A stretch of DNA of 64,000 bases, from positions 2,604,001 to 2,668,000 of the forward strand of contig JANVAS020000203.1 of NCBI GenBank assembly GCA_027563935.2. Direction: 5' to 3'. The notes under the pieces were generated by a model, which did no database searches, was not told where the DNA came from, and saw only the letters and a list, made by a program, of their open reading frames with translations. Shown here piece after piece: positions 35,352-48,900 of the stretch (position 1 is its first letter; each line of letters starts with the position of its first letter). The translations under genes and the position numbers were made by a program. Source of the DNA: Costus lasius (lineage: Eukaryota > Streptophyta > Magnoliopsida > Zingiberales > Costaceae).

Positions 35352-38300
35352 ATGAACTTCAATGTGCGATCCCTACTGGAAAGGGAGAAGTTTGCTGGGC
35401 CGAACTTCTCTGACTGGTTCGGACACCTTAAGATCGTTCTTAAGGCAGAGAGGAAACTGTATGTCCTCGAGACGGCGATACCGCCTCAGCCCGCTCCGAA
35501 CGCCGCAAGGGCGGTTCGGGAAGCCTATGAAAAGCACGTCAATGATAGCATTGATGTCGCTTGCCTGATGTTAGCGTCTATGACGCCACCGCTGCAGCGT
35601 CAGCATGAGGATATGTCTACTATAGACATGATAGCAAACCTCAAGATGCTGTATGCTGCACAGGCGAGGACAGAACGCTATAATCTGACAAAGCTTTTCT
35701 TTCAGAGCAAACTGGCTGAAGGGAGCCCAGTGGGAGCTCACGTGCTCAAGATGATTGGGCACAAGGAGGCTCTAGAGAAACTAGGGCATACCATCAATCA
35801 GGAGCTTGCTGTAGATATTATTCTGCAGTCTCTCCCGCCCTCTTTCGATGCGTTCATCATTAATTTTAATATGAACAAAATCGATTGTACTCCGGCAGAG
35901 CTGCTGAATATGCTCCTCACTACTGAGGAGACTCTGAAGGGAAAGCCTTCGACCTCTGTCTTAATGGTTCCTTCTAGGAACAAGAAGAAGGGGAAGAAGG
36001 GCAAAGCCCCTGTCAAGAGCTACAGCAAGGCTCTGAAGCAGAAGGTGAAGCGGTCCAAGGAATACAGGTGTTTCCACTGTGGCTATCTGGGTCACTGGAA
36101 AAAGGACTGTAAAGCGCTCCAAGGAGATAAGAGGGGAAGCTTCGCTTCTGGCTCAGGTATTTATGTGACTGAGGTCATGTTCTCTTCTTCTATATCATGG
36201 GTGTTGGACACTGCCTGTGGAGTTCACATTTGTTCAAATGTACAGGAACTCAAGAGAAGAAGGCAGGTGGGACAGCATGAGGTGGACCTACGAGTTGGAA
36301 ACGGGGCACGGGTTGCTACTGTTGCTGTAGGAGACTATTTCATTTCTTTACCATCTGGACTTGTATTGGAACTAAACAGTTGTTATTTTGTTCCCAGTAT
36401 TACTAAAAATATTATCTCCATTCCTGCTCTTGTCAGGAAGGGTTTTTCCTTTGAATGCAATATTTCAAAGTGTGTTTTATCTTATGATAATATTGTTTAT
36501 GCAACTGGTTCAATTAGCAATGGATTATTCATGTTGGACATGGAGTGTTCTATACAAAATGTTGATATTAAGAAAGCCAAGTATGCTGATGACAGCACCT
36601 TGCTATGGCATAGTCGTTTAGGCCATATTAACGAGAAACGCATTAAGCGGTTGCATGATCATGGACTGCTGGGATCATTCTCTTACAAGGAGATTGATAC
36701 ATGCAAAGCTTGTTTGATGGGTAAAATGACGAAGTCACCTTTTCCTCACAAAGGTCAAAGGGCTTCAGGTTTACTGGACCTTATACACAGTGATGTGTGT
36801 GGGCCATTTAGTAAACATGCCAGAGGTGGCTATCAGTACTTCATTACCTTTACTGATGATTTCAGTAGGTATGGCTATGTCTATCTGATGAGACATAAAA
36901 GTGAATCTTTTGACAAGTTCAAAGAGTTCAAAAAAATGAAGTACAGAATCAGCTAGGCCGAAATATCAAGGCACTTCGCTCAGATCGAGGTGGAGAATAC
37001 CTAAGTCATGCGTTTACTGACTATCTGAAGGAGTGTGGGATTATCTCACAGCTCACTCCGCCAGGGACACCGCAATGGAATGGTGTGTCCGAGAGGAGAA
37101 ACAGAACGTTACTTGATATGGTTCGTTCTATGATGAGTCAGGCTACTCTTCCATACTCCTTTTGGGGTTTTGCACTGGAAACAGCTGCAAAAGTACTAAA
37201 CCGAGTGCCATCCAAGGCCGTTTCAAAAACTCCATATGAGTTATGGTATGGGAAACAGCCAAGCTTGACATTTATCAGGATCTGGGGTTGCGAGGTTTAT
37301 GTCAAAAAGCTCGCCTCTGGGAAACTAGAGAGCAGATCTGACAAATGCATCTTTGTCGGTTACCCTAAGGAAACTAAGGGTTATTATTTCTACGATCCCA
37401 AAGAGAACAAGGTATTTGTTGCTCGGACGGCCATATTTCTTGAGAAGGAGTTTCTTCTGCAAGAGGCCAGTGGGAGAGAAATAAAGCTGGATGAGAATCC
37501 AGAGGAAGGACAAAGTACTCAAGCAGAGTTGGATGAGCCTGAGCCGGTAGATCAGGTTATTGAACAACCTGAGGCTCAAATATCACGGGAACCGTGAAGA
37601 TCGGGAAGGATTCGTCGACAGCCTGAGCGCTATGACGGAGTCTACATCATTGATAATGATGAACCCCTCACTTATGCGGATGCGGTCAGTGGACCAGAGT
37701 CAGCGAGATGGCTTGAAGCTATGCGCGCCGAGATGGACTCCATGTCAGATAACCAAGTCTGGGATTTGGTTGATCCGCCTCCGGGAATTATCCCTATAGG
37801 CAGTAAATGGATCTTCAAGAAGAAGATTGACATGGATGGTAACGTTGTTACCTATAAAGGCAGGCTAGTTGCGAAAGGTTTCAAACAAATCTACGGGATA
37901 GATTATGATGAAACTTTCTCACCTGTAGCTATGTTTAAGTCTATTCGGATTCTTTTCGCGATAGCTGCATATTATGATTATGAGATCTGGCAGATGGATG
38001 TGAAAACAGCTTTCCTTAATGGAAATCTGGATGAGGATGTGTACATGACACAACCTGAGGGTTTCACTAATCCATCAGATCGTCATAAGATATGCAAGTT
38101 AAAGAAGTCTATTTATGGACTCAAGCAAGCATCAAGAAGCTGGAATATTCGTTTTGATGAATCAGTCACTGAATTTGGTTTCATCAAGAACGAGGATGAC
38201 CCGTGTGTATATAAGAGGTTTAGTGGGAGCGTAATTACTTTCCTAGTCCTCTACGTCGATGACATCTTGATCATTGGAAATGATATTCCTGAAATGCATG

Positions 38301-39235
38301 CGGTTAAGGCATGGTTAAAGAAATATTTCCAAATGAAAGATTTAGGAGAAGCAGCCTATGTATTAGGTGTGAAGATCTACAGGGATAGATCTAAGAGGCT
38401 TCTCGGGTTGTGCCAGAGTACTTACATCGATAAAGTCCTGGAGAGATTTCATTTAGAGAATTCTAAACGAGGATATCTTCCAGTCAGACATGGTCTGAGT
38501 CTTTCGAAGAGTCAGTGTCCACAAACACAGACTGAGAAAGATGAAATGGACAATACGCCTTATGCTTCGGCTATTGGATCCATTATGTATGCGATGTTGT
38601 GTACTCGCCCAGACGTTGCTTACGGGTTAAGCGTGACCAGTCGTTTCCAAAGTAATCCAGGTCAGGCACACTGGATTGCAGTCAAGAACATCTTAAAATA
38701 TCTGCGGAGGACCAAAGATATGTTCTTGATATATGGTGGTCAGGAAGAACTCAGTATAGAAGGATATACTGACGCTTCGTTCCAGTCTGACCAGGATGAT
38801 TTCCGATCGCAATCAGGCTATGTTTTTAGCTTGAATGGAGGAGCAGTGGTGTGGAAGAGTTTCAAACAATCAACTGTTGCTGATTCCACAACAGAAGCCG
38901 AGTATGTTGCAGCCTCGGAAGCATCCAAGGAGGCAGTGTGGATTCGTAAGTTCATGAGAGAACTTGGTGTTGTTCCTTCGAGTGCAGATCCTTTGGTTAT
39001 CTTCTGTGATAACACTGGAGCAATCGCACAAGCAAAGGAACCACGGTCGCACCAGAAGTCCAAGCACATACAGAGACGGTTTCATTTGATCAGGGAGATC
39101 ATAGATCGTGGCAAGATCAAAATATGCAAGGTTCATACAGATGACAATCTGGCAGACCCGCTTACTAAGCCTCTGGCGCAGCAGAAGCATGAGAAGCACT
39201 GTAATAATATGGGTTTGAGATTTCTCAACCATTAG
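35352..39235 (+). pseudogene. Copia B gag-pol, broken by frameshift and stop
   Basis: Gag, zinc knuckle (CFHCGYLGHWKKDC), protease and the first part of integrase read from 35352. Two extra A residues in the A run at about 36930-36936 (seven A against five in A and C) shift the frame, ending at a TAG at 36954-36956. The original frame continues through the D-35-E end of integrase (open from 37085), then meets TGA at 37595-37597, where Copia A has an Arg codon CGT. It then reads on through RT (YVDD) and RNase H to the normal end. RNase H here keeps GYTDASF. Confidence 0.95.
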
Positions 39236-39244
39236 ATTAAGTGC

Positions 39245-39254
39245 AAGTGGGAGA
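39245..39254 (+). other. Copia B polypurine tract
   Basis: AAGTGGGAGA one base before the 3' LTR. Confidence 0.85.
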
Positions 39255-39255
39255 T

Positions 39256-40933
39256 TGTTGGGGTATGCCCTTAAGCCTAATGTTTGAGGCCTTGGGATTG
39301 TAACAGTATCATGTAATAAACGTTTATGTTTATAAAGGCATGGTTATTATTCAGTTAGCTACATTGTCTGCTGCAATATATGTTCTTCTGAATAATGTCT
39401 CAAAGCTGTTCAGCTAGGCTGACAGGCTATAATGTCCTTAGTCGATATATCTTGGTGAACATGAGACAGCCTTGATATGGTTAAGACTAATATGTGTTCT
39501 AGTCTTATAGGATGCTTCGAGCATGGAATAAGATGTAGACTCATGGGTACATTGGATGTACTGGACAGACCCTACTAGGATATTCAATTGTTTGTCACAA
39601 TGTGAATAATCCTTGAATATGACAAGTGGCACATTTCCTCTGACTTGAGATCACTTGTGTTTTCTAAATGATGATTGTCATTGTTTTGAGGTAGTTTAAT
39701 ATCATTTGAAACATAATGATTATAGACTATCTTGGATAATGAGCTTGAGTCAGGTTAGGGCACTAGTGATAGACATAGGATTGCCGTCTCCTTGTTTAAG
39801 GAGTGTGATGTTCTAAAGGGGCCCCCTGGATGAGATGATTGAGAAAGTGTATGGCCATACCCAGATGACAGTGTTCATCTGATCCAATCATGCTCATCAT
39901 ATTGGAGTTACAAGCTTGACACGCTTGTCCAATAAGAACATCCAGTGGCAAAGGAATTATGCATGCCTTGTGAGTTGATTCACACTTGTGCTGTTTTTGG
40001 GTGTAGTCTTGGAAGACTCATTTCTTTTATATCGGGAGACAGTGATGTGTTGCTAGATACCCCTCACTGATCGTGATAACGTGAGTTATCGTTACCGACA
40101 TTTAAAGGAAACCCTCAGGGTCGCACAATTTGATGATATGGCTTACTTAAGTCAGATCGTGTGGACTGAATTAGTTAGGTTCAGTTTAAAGGGTTTTTAT
40201 CTCTGATTGTAAGTGAGATCTAGTCTGATCATGTTTGATTGATTAGGGCTTGAGATCGGTAAGCTTCGATCGAGAGAATAGATGCTAGATCGGTGAGATC
40301 AAGAGCATCAAGAGATGAACGGTCAGATCTGGAGCCTTAGGGTTTATTTGAGATCTAGACTTGATTGCTTGGCTTGATTGGTTCTTAAACCGAACCAAAT
40401 TGAACCGGCTCATGAAATGAGCGCATGGTTCAAGGTGTGGCGACATGTTCACTTGGCGTGAACGTTGGAGCGATGAGTGGTTGCTATTTTTAGTAACCAT
40501 GATCTCCACTTGGAGATGGTTCACGACCGAATAGAGTGCTCTCTATTCTCGCCACTCCGAATTATTCCTCTTAACGTTTTTTCGTGTGTGGCGACGCTTT
40601 GACGTTGAGGAGGATTCAGCCAAGAGAAGAAATCATCATCCCCTCTCCCTTCCATTCGGCAAGACAACCTTGGAACCTTGCTAGCACAAGGAGCACCAAG
40701 GAAGAAGCACATTGTTCATCTTGTGTGCGAGACTTTGGAGAAGAGGCGCTTGCAACTTTTACTTCCAAGGCGCCATCTTGAAATGGCCACGGTATGAATT
40801 CGTTTCTTCTATTCAATCATACTAAAGTTGATTATATGACATATAAAGATCCTTTAGAAGCCCTAGATTCCGCTAGAGACATTGTTGCGCCTCCTACTAG
40901 GGTTTCGCCCCCCCCTTATCTAGGGGACCTTCA
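39256..40933 (+). repeat. Copia B 3' LTR (1678 bp)
   Basis: Same length as the 5' LTR, with about six substitutions by eye. Followed by the CTATA target duplication. Confidence 0.96.
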
Positions 40934-41279
40934 CTATAGCCACCTCTTGCTTGCGCATAGGTGCCATCTGGTCGACCCATCTAGGCTGTCAGATGGTCTG
41001 ATCAGACTATTTGGATCCTACCTAGAGGATGACTTCAACCCCATCAACCCGTCTAAGGGTTTATAGTAGGCGCTTAGATCTAATATGGGGCGCGCAAGTG
41101 ATCAAGTTTTAAGGAAAAACTACAACAAGCGCATACATGATACATGCGCCAAGATACATCATATTCACAACAATAAGCATGTAGTTCGGCATGTAATTAT
41201 CCATTAGATCTATTCACAAGCGCATTCATGGATCAAACATGAAGATCAAGCAATCATATGAACAAGCAATAACTTGGCG

Positions 41280-41290
41280 CTCTGATACCA
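41280..41290 (-). other. Copia A primer binding site
   Basis: TGGTATCAGAG in sense orientation, next to the end of the 5' LTR; initiator Met-tRNA type. Confidence 0.9.
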
Positions 41291-41292
41291 AT

Positions 41293-42968
41293 TGCAAGTC
41301 CCCTAATCTAAAGGGGGCGAAACCCAAATAGGAGGCGCATAAATTTTTTCTAGCGGAAGCAAGGGTTTCTTAGAATCGTTTGCATAGACATATGATTAAC
41401 TTGTTAAACAACTAGTATAGATCATACCATAGCCATTGTGTAGATGTCGGCTTGGAAGAAGAGAACAAATCTGATCTTCTCCAAAAGATGCGCACACAAT
41501 GAGATGTTGCCTACTCCCTTGTTGCTTCTTGTGCTAGCAAGGCACCAAGGTATCTTGATCGAATAAAAGGAAATGAGAGATGAACTCTCTTGCTTGGCCG
41601 AACTTTCTCCAAGACGTCTTTTTCTCCACACGAGAGTTTCGTCGAGAGCAAGGAGCAAAGGGTTGAATGGAGCGTGAAGCCAACCGAACGTGGAGGCGTT
41701 TCTATTTTGGAACTTCCAAAAATAGCAAACGAAAACGTTCATGCGTTATGCATTCACTTCAAGTGAACCAAACGCTTATCCCACTCCATATGAACCATGC
41801 GCTCACACATGAGCCGGTTCACATGTATATGGTTCAATGGCCAAACCAAACCAGCCCAAGCAATGGTCTAGATCTCATTGAACCAAAAGGTTCAAGATCT
41901 AACCGTTGATCTCTCAATGCTTTTGATCTCACCGATCTAGCATCACTTCTCTCGATCGAAGCTTACCGATCTCAAGCCCTAATCAATCAAACATGATCAG
42001 ACCAGATCTCACTTACAATCAGAGTTTAAATCCCTTTAAACTGAACCGAAACAATTCAGTCCACACGATCTGACTTAAGTAAGCCATATCATCAAATTGT
42101 GCGACCATAAGGGTTTCCTTTAAATGTCGGTAACGATAACTTACGTTATCACGATCAGTGAGGGGTATCTAGCAACACATCACTGTCTCCCGATATAAAG
42201 GAAAGAGTCTTCCAAGACTACACCCAAACCACAGCACAAGTGTGAATCCACTTCACGAGGCATACATGTTTCCTTTGCCACTGGATGTTCTTATTGGACA
42301 AGCGTGTCAAGCCTGTAGCTCCAATATGATGAGCATGATTAGATCAGATGAACATAGTCACCTGGGTATGGCCATACACTTTCTCAATCATCTCATCCAG
42401 GGGGCCCCTTTAGAACATCACACTCCAATCAAGGAGACGGCAATCCTATATCTATCACTAGTGTCCTAACCTGATTCATGATCATTATCCAAGATAGTCT
42501 ATAACCATTATGTTTCAAATGATATTGAACTACCTCAAAACAATGACAATCATCATTTTAGAAACACAAGTGATCTCAAGTCAGAGGACATGTGCCACTT
42601 GTTGCAAACAAGGATTATTCACATTGTGACAAGCAATTGAATATCCTAGTAGGGTCTGTCCAGTACATCCAATGTACCCATGAGTCTACATCTTATTCCA
42701 TGCTCGAAGCATCCTATAAGATTAGAACACATATTAGTCTCAATCATATCAAGGCTGTCTCATGTTCACCAAGATATCTCGACTAAGGACATTACAGCAT
42801 GTCAGCCAAGCTGAACAGCATTGAGACATTATTCAGAAGCACACTAATTGCAGCAGACAATGTAACAAACTGAACAACAACCATTGCCTTTATAAACATA
42901 AGAGTTTATACATGATACTGAAAGAATACCAAGGCCTCAAACATTAGCCTTAAGGGCATACCCCAACA
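41293..42968 (-). repeat. Copia A 5' LTR (1676 bp)
   Basis: Near-identical partner of 24806-26482, separated from its coding region by the nested Copia B. Confidence 0.95.
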
Positions 42969-42973
42969 ATCCA

Positions 42974-43349
42974 CGCCTCTGAGAGAGAGCTCCACTCCTT
43001 GCGCCAACTCCAAAAGATGCGCCAAAGGAAGGAGGTGAAGGCAGCAAGGAGAAAAACTAATCTTCTCAACTTGTGCCAACAAGATGTCTTGCTTGTGTTC
43101 TTGCCAACACAAGTGCTCTTGTCATCCACCACAAGGTAACTCTGAAGCCTATACGCCTAGATGAGAAGAAGAGTGATGTAGCTATGATAGGTGGGTTGTT
43201 CTTTAGATCCGTACTCTAGGGTTTATGTGACGATGCTTGACAAAACGTGAGAGGGTCTGGAGACGAGGGAAGCAAAAACATTCAGAAAATGAGTAGAAAA
43301 TGCAAGAAGACAACGTCGAAGTCGTTTTTGGGCAACACTAATGCGTAAG
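42974..43349 (+). repeat. R1 repeat, continuation between Copia A and the Ty3 element
   Basis: Continues the alignment with 13550-13775 (GCGCCA and GATGCGCC blocks, then GAAGAAGAGTGATGT). The last five bases, GTAAG, are the target duplication of the Ty3 element. Confidence 0.6.
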
Positions 43350-45947
43350 TGTCACATCCCGTTATCTTAACCCAAACAAGCAACACAAGTCATAGAGGAA
43401 CAGGATGTTATCACACAGGATCGATGCACACGCTAAGTAAAACCAAGTTCAGGAAAGGTCCGATCAAAAAATTTTTCGAGAATCCATCCATAGAATCTCC
43501 ACAAAACATAATTTCACAAATGTACCTGCCACCCACGCAATCCTTGCACTAGACATATGCAAGGCAACAGTATATCAAAACCATATAAAATACGTAAAAT
43601 CCATAAATCACATTTATATCAAATCTGATCGAAAAATACAAATCGACTCGAAATTCGAAGCAAAGCCACCATATCGATTCTATAAATTCATAGAACTAAC
43701 GTTAATGATATCAAACACCGAAACCAGGCCCAAGCCCTCGGTGACACAAAATCAAAATCTCAAAACTGCCACAACCGGCAACACGAGTTCACAAGGTTTG
43801 GCCATAACCGGCCCCAGTTAACTAAGCACAAAAGTCTTGTACATCAAACCAGCATAGTTGTAGGGAAAATCACAATATCCATATCAAACACTAACTCAGG
43901 CAGTGGGCTCCTGCTCTACACCTGTAAACAGTAAGGGGTGAGCTACACAGCCCAGTGAGTGGATAGTCTTAATCGACCATCCATAATATACACTTAAAGA
44001 TACATGCAGATTATTTTAAAAACCTTTAACAGAACATCATGCCAACATATAACAAAAGCAAAGAAGGAAATCATATAAACAATCAGATGAACACAAAAGC
44101 AAAGAAGGAAATCATATAAACAATCAGATGAACACTGCTAAGGCATCACGCAATTGTCACCACAGAGTAACCAAGGATCTAGAGCCATACTCTAAACCAA
44201 CTAAACACACCAACCACTTAGTTGTCCAGCATAAATCAAGAGTGACCCCTAGGGTCCAACCCGGCTCTGGCCTAAGCACTGGGAGAAGCCTGCAAATCGC
44301 ATGCAACACAAACATGGACGGTGTGTAGACTCAAGAGGTGATCCCCATCCGGTCAAGATGTGATACCTTGATCTACACCACCCCATAACACAAGAATCTA
44401 AAAGTCTAAGAGTGATGAAATCAATAGGTGGCCCCTGTCCGACCAAGACATGGCACTTTGCATCAATCACTCGTTCTCCCAAAGGGTTCTTTACCTGAAC
44501 AACCACTAGACACATCTTATATCTTATTTCACAAAAGTGGACTCCTAAGTGTCGACCAGACTCTAGGATAGTCACTTCCACCACAATATCACAACAGGCA
44601 GGGCTGAAACATCAACCCCTCACATATCACAATACACAGGGCTGAAATCTCTAACCCCTAACATATCACATATAGACTATCCCCTTGAGTACACAGTTAC
44701 ACTTAGCCTTAGTCCTATCCGTCCCATAACGGGTACACAGACCACAACACATAAAACCGCATAACCGCATAATGTAGTGTAGAGTCCTTAGGTTTCATAC
44801 TAATCAGTTTAGTGTAACCTTGCTAAGTTATCACCCAGGTTTCTCAAACAAGGATACATGGCCATAGATATATAAACATGCTGCACATAGAGAAACGATC
44901 ATGGATCCTATAACACTACTAGCATTTATCAGGGCATCCATAAAATCGACATAGGATTAAAATTTGTATTCTTACAATCTACTTTACATAATACTACATG
45001 TAGCCCACGGTTTCTACAATTACTAGCATATTATCCACTTAAAATTTAAACCCTAGTTAATAAGAATTTCATGCTCAAGAATCACCGATTTAGAGCTACC
45101 TAAATTCCACATAAGAAATATCTTAAATTTCATGTTTCAAGATTTCGGTTTTCATGATAGATACACCTTACGTTTAGGTTTTTAGCATGGTGAAATTTCC
45201 AAGCAATCAAATTTATCATCTAACACAACCAAATGGATATAATTCGAATAAGACACCCCACTCACCTCTTATCTTGAACCGTGAACACCAAGGTTAAATT
45301 CTCTCCACAAAACTCGTCTAAGGGTCTTAAAGTTCCACCAATGTTCTTAGGTAGACGCCACCAAAGGAAGAGAAAACTCCACCAAGCACCAAGGAACGCC
45401 GGCCAAGGGAAAAAGGAAGAAGAAGAATTTCGTCCAAGCCTCCAAGGAATCGCCCAAGCCTTCAAACCGCCGCCCCTAAGGGTTTTTTTTTTTTTTTCTT
45501 TTCGCCCCCCCCCCCCCCCCCAAATACCAAAAATAGCCAAGCCAAAAAAAAATCCTCTTTTACCTAAAATTTCAAATTTCTAATTAAGGTAAAGGGTTTA
45601 TGAATTAATCCACTAATTCAAATTTTAAACCCAATATCATTTAATTTAAGTGCAAACCCAATAACCCATAGCTAATTATTCCCTTAAGTGAAAATCCAAT
45701 AAGGATTAAATTAACATCCAATAAGCTCTAGTTAATTAGTTACAAAAGTCAAAATCCGGTAAGGCTTAAATTAATATTCACTAACCCATTGCCACTAATT
45801 TATAAATAACCCCTAAAGGTTTTTAGGGATAAAACTCTCCCCCATCCTAGAGTTTACAAAATCAAAACATAGAAAAATATCACAGCCAAGGATTTTATTT
45901 AAATCAAGAATAGTACTTACAAGGAATTAAGATTCTTGGATCTTACA
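43350..45947 (-). repeat. Ty3 element 3' LTR (2598 bp)
   Basis: In sense orientation it starts TGTAAGATCC and ends GGGATGTGACA. Contains a 41-bp tandem duplication at about 44053-44134 and adjoining T and C homopolymer tracts near 45482-45520. Short frames inside (such as 44249-44584) recur identically in the other LTR and are not genes. Confidence 0.95.
44053..44134. repeat. 41-bp tandem duplication in the Ty3 LTR
   Basis: Two exact units; the same pair is at about 53057-53138 in the other LTR, so it predates this insertion. Confidence 0.9.
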
Positions 45948-45960
45948 TCCCTCCCTCCTT
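45948..45960 (-). other. Ty3 element polypurine tract
   Basis: AAGGAGGGAGGGA in sense orientation, directly before the 3' LTR. Confidence 0.9.
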
Positions 45961-45976
45961 ATAAAGCTTTAGTCCT

Positions 45977-48900
45977 CTAAAGCTCAACATTCATATCATC
46001 AAAAAGATAAGCATACAACATCCTCATATCAGCTTCAGTCTCCCAGGTCGCCTCCTCAACCGAATGGTTTCCCCAGATAACCTTTACCAAAGGTATAGAC
46101 TTGTTCCTCAGAACTTTATCCTTTCTATCCACAATCCGGAGAGGTCTTTCCTCAAAGGTCAAATCACTCTGAATCTGAAGAGGTTCCAACTCCAATACAT
46201 GAGATGGATCAGGATGATATTTCCTCAAAGCAGAAACATGGAATACATTATGCAAATGTTCCAAAGCAGGAGGTAAAGCTAACCTGTAAGCCACTGGACC
46301 AACTCTCTCAATAATGTCAAAAGGTCCCACAAACCTCGGGCTCAGCTTTCCTTTCTTGCCAAACCGCATAACACCCTTAGTCGGTGACACCTTTAAGAAA
46401 ACATGATCCCCTACCATAAACTCTAGGGGACGACGACGGTCATCAGCATAACTCTTCTGTCTGTCCCGAGAAATCTTCAGTTTATCCTGAATCTCTTTGA
46501 CCTTATCAGTAGTCTCCTGTACTGCATCAGATCTCAAAATCAATCTATCACCGGTTTCCTCCCAACACAAGGGAGTCCTACACCTTCTCCCATACAAAGC
46601 CTCATAAGGAGCCATCTGAATACTGGAGTGGAAGCTATTATTATAGGTGAACTCTATCAAAGGTAGATCCCGGTCCCACTCAGAACTCCAATCAACCACA
46701 TAAGCTCTCAACAGGTCTTCTAGAGTCTGGATAGTACGCTCCGTCTGGCCATCAGACTGAGGATGGTATGCTGTACTAAAATTCAACTTAGTACCCAAAC
46801 CCTCCTGTAAGCTCTTCCAAAACCTGGACAGAAACCGAGAGTCCCTATCAGACACAATATCAACAGGCACTCCATGCAGTCTGACTATCTCATCAATGTA
46901 CAACCTAGCCAGTCTCTCTAAAGGATAAGTCATCTTGATCGGAAGAAAGTGGGCTGATTTAGTGAGTCTATCAACAATCACCCAAATAGCATCATGACCC
47001 AATCTGGTTCTGGGCAAACCACACACAAAGTCCATACTGATGCATTCCCACTTCCACTCAGGAATAGGAAGGGGCTGCAACAAACCACCAGGCTTCTGGT
47101 GTTCAGCCTTTACAGTCTGACAGGTTAAACACCTAGAGACAAAATCGATTACCTCTTTCCTCATACCCGGCCACCAAAAACTCTTCTTGAGGTCCTGATA
47201 CATCTTAGTCACACCAGGGTGTAGAGAATATTTGGAGTTATGGCTATCCTACAGTATTTCTTTCCTCAAGCTCGGTTCCTCAGGGACACACACCCTTCCA
47301 CGGAACCGAAGAACACCATCATCAGACAAGCTAAAATCCTGAACTGTACCCGCAACCAAACTATCCCTGATCTGAGCTAATCTCGGATCCACAGACTGCT
47401 GATCTCTGATCTTCTGCAACAAAACAGACTGTACTCTGAGGAAAGCCACATAACCCGACTGAACTCTAGGAGAAACACTGATCCTGAGATCTCTGAACTC
47501 CTGCAGTAACTGCCACTCACTGAGCCGTAGTGCCGCTACTGAAGTAACTGGATGTCTGCTCAGTGCATCAGCCACTACATTGGCCTTTCCAGCCTGATAC
47601 TGAATAGCGAAGTCATAGTCTTTGATCAACTCCATCCATCTTCTCTGTCTCATGTTCAACTCCTTCTGAGTGAAGATGTACTTGAGACTCTGATGGTCAG
47701 TGAACAGATCAAACTCCTGACCCAATAAATAGTGGCGCCATATCTTCAGAGCAAAGACTACGGCCGCCAACTCTAAGTCATGAGTAGGGTAGTTCAACTC
47801 ATACTCCTTCAGTTGTCTCGAAGTATAGGCTACTACATTACCCTTCTGCATCAAGACACAACCCAACCCCTTGCCTGAAGCATCCGTATAGACGGTAAAC
47901 CTTTCCCCATCACTAGGAATAATGAGGATCGGTGTACTAGTCAACCTTCTCTTCAGCTCCTAAAAGCTCTCCTCACACTTGTCATCCCAATTAAACTTGG
48001 CCTCCTTTCTGGTCAATTTAGTTAAAGGACCCGCCAGCTTGGAGAATCCCTCAACAAACCTCCGGTAGTAACCTGCTAGACCCAGGAAACTTCTGATCTC
48101 AGTAGCACTAGTCGGTCTTCCCCAATTAAGGATGGCTTGCACCTTAACTGGATCCACAGACACCCCCTGACCAGAAATCACATGCCCAAGGAAGCTGATC
48201 TTTTCTAGCCAAAACTCACACTTACTGGCCTTGGCATATAATCGGTTTTTCCTCAGGATCTCCAGCACTCTGCGCAAGTCACTGACATGATCCGAAGTAG
48301 TCCGAGAGTACACCAAGATATCATCTATGAAGACTACCACACAAGAATCAAGCAATTCATGAAATACCCTGTTCATCAAATCCATGAAGACAGCAGGTGC
48401 ATTCGTCAGTCCAAAAGGCATAACTAGAAATTCAAAATGCCCATACCTGGTCCTGAAAGCAGTCTTAAATATATCCTCATCCTTGACCCTAAGCTGGTAA
48501 TACCCTGATCTCAGATCTATCTTAGAGAACACCGTAGCTCCCTGTAATTGATCAAATAGATCATCAATTCTGGGGAGAGGATACCTATTCTTGATAGTCA
48601 CTTGGTTCAGTTGCCTGTAGTCTATACACATCCTCAGGGTTCCATCCTTTTTCTTTACGAACAGCACTGGTGCTCCCCAGGGAGAAGCACTAGGCCGGAT
48701 GTGTAGGGAACCCCTTTCATGAGGGGTGCGAAACCCTAAAGTGGCGCAACATGATAGGCAGCGGATTCAAGGGTCGAAGAGCATGCATTATATGATCAAC
48801 TTTCGAAACATGAATAGAGAAGATGCGATTCATACCATAGCCATTTCAAGATGGCGCCTTGGAAGCAAGAGAACAACGAAGGTCTCCTCCAAATCGTCAC

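Larger units (their letters stand above)
31859..40933 (+). mobile_element. Copia B: full-length element nested in Copia A, pol broken
   Basis: 9075 bp, with two LTRs of exactly 1678 bp and target duplication CTATA (31854-31858 and 40934-40938). It sits inside the Copia A leader in the opposite orientation. About six bases differ between its LTRs by eye. The primer site, polypurine tract and 1.8-kb leader are present. The polyprotein has a frameshift and a stop, so despite its youth it cannot make complete pol. It belongs to the same family as A. Confidence 0.97.
24806..42968 (-). mobile_element. Copia A: complete Ty1/copia element, interrupted by Copia B
   Basis: LTRs lie at 24806-26482 (3') and 41293-42968 (5'). 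The target duplication is ATCCA (24801-24805 and 42969-42973). Without Copia B the element is about 9.08 kb. The primer site matches initiator Met-tRNA, and a polypurine tract abuts the 3' LTR. By eye the LTRs differ at about six bases plus one single-base indel, so insertion was recent. Between the 5' LTR and gag lies a 1.8-kb untranslated leader, which Copia B has split in the opposite orientation. The coding frame is intact, but its transcript would have to read through or splice out 9 kb of Copia B. Confidence 0.95.

Noticed and set aside
36930..36956. Programmed frameshift in Copia B
   Set aside because: Copia A and C read through in one frame with five A residues; the seven-A run in B is a private +2 insertion.
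44249..44584. 111-codon frame repeated exactly at 53253-53588
   Set aside because: It lies in both LTRs of the Ty3 element; identity follows from LTR copying, and no domain is recognisable.
45281..45583. 100-codon Lys/Pro-rich frame in the Ty3 LTR
   Set aside because: Runs through homopolymer tracts and has its counterpart in the other LTR; no evidence of coding.
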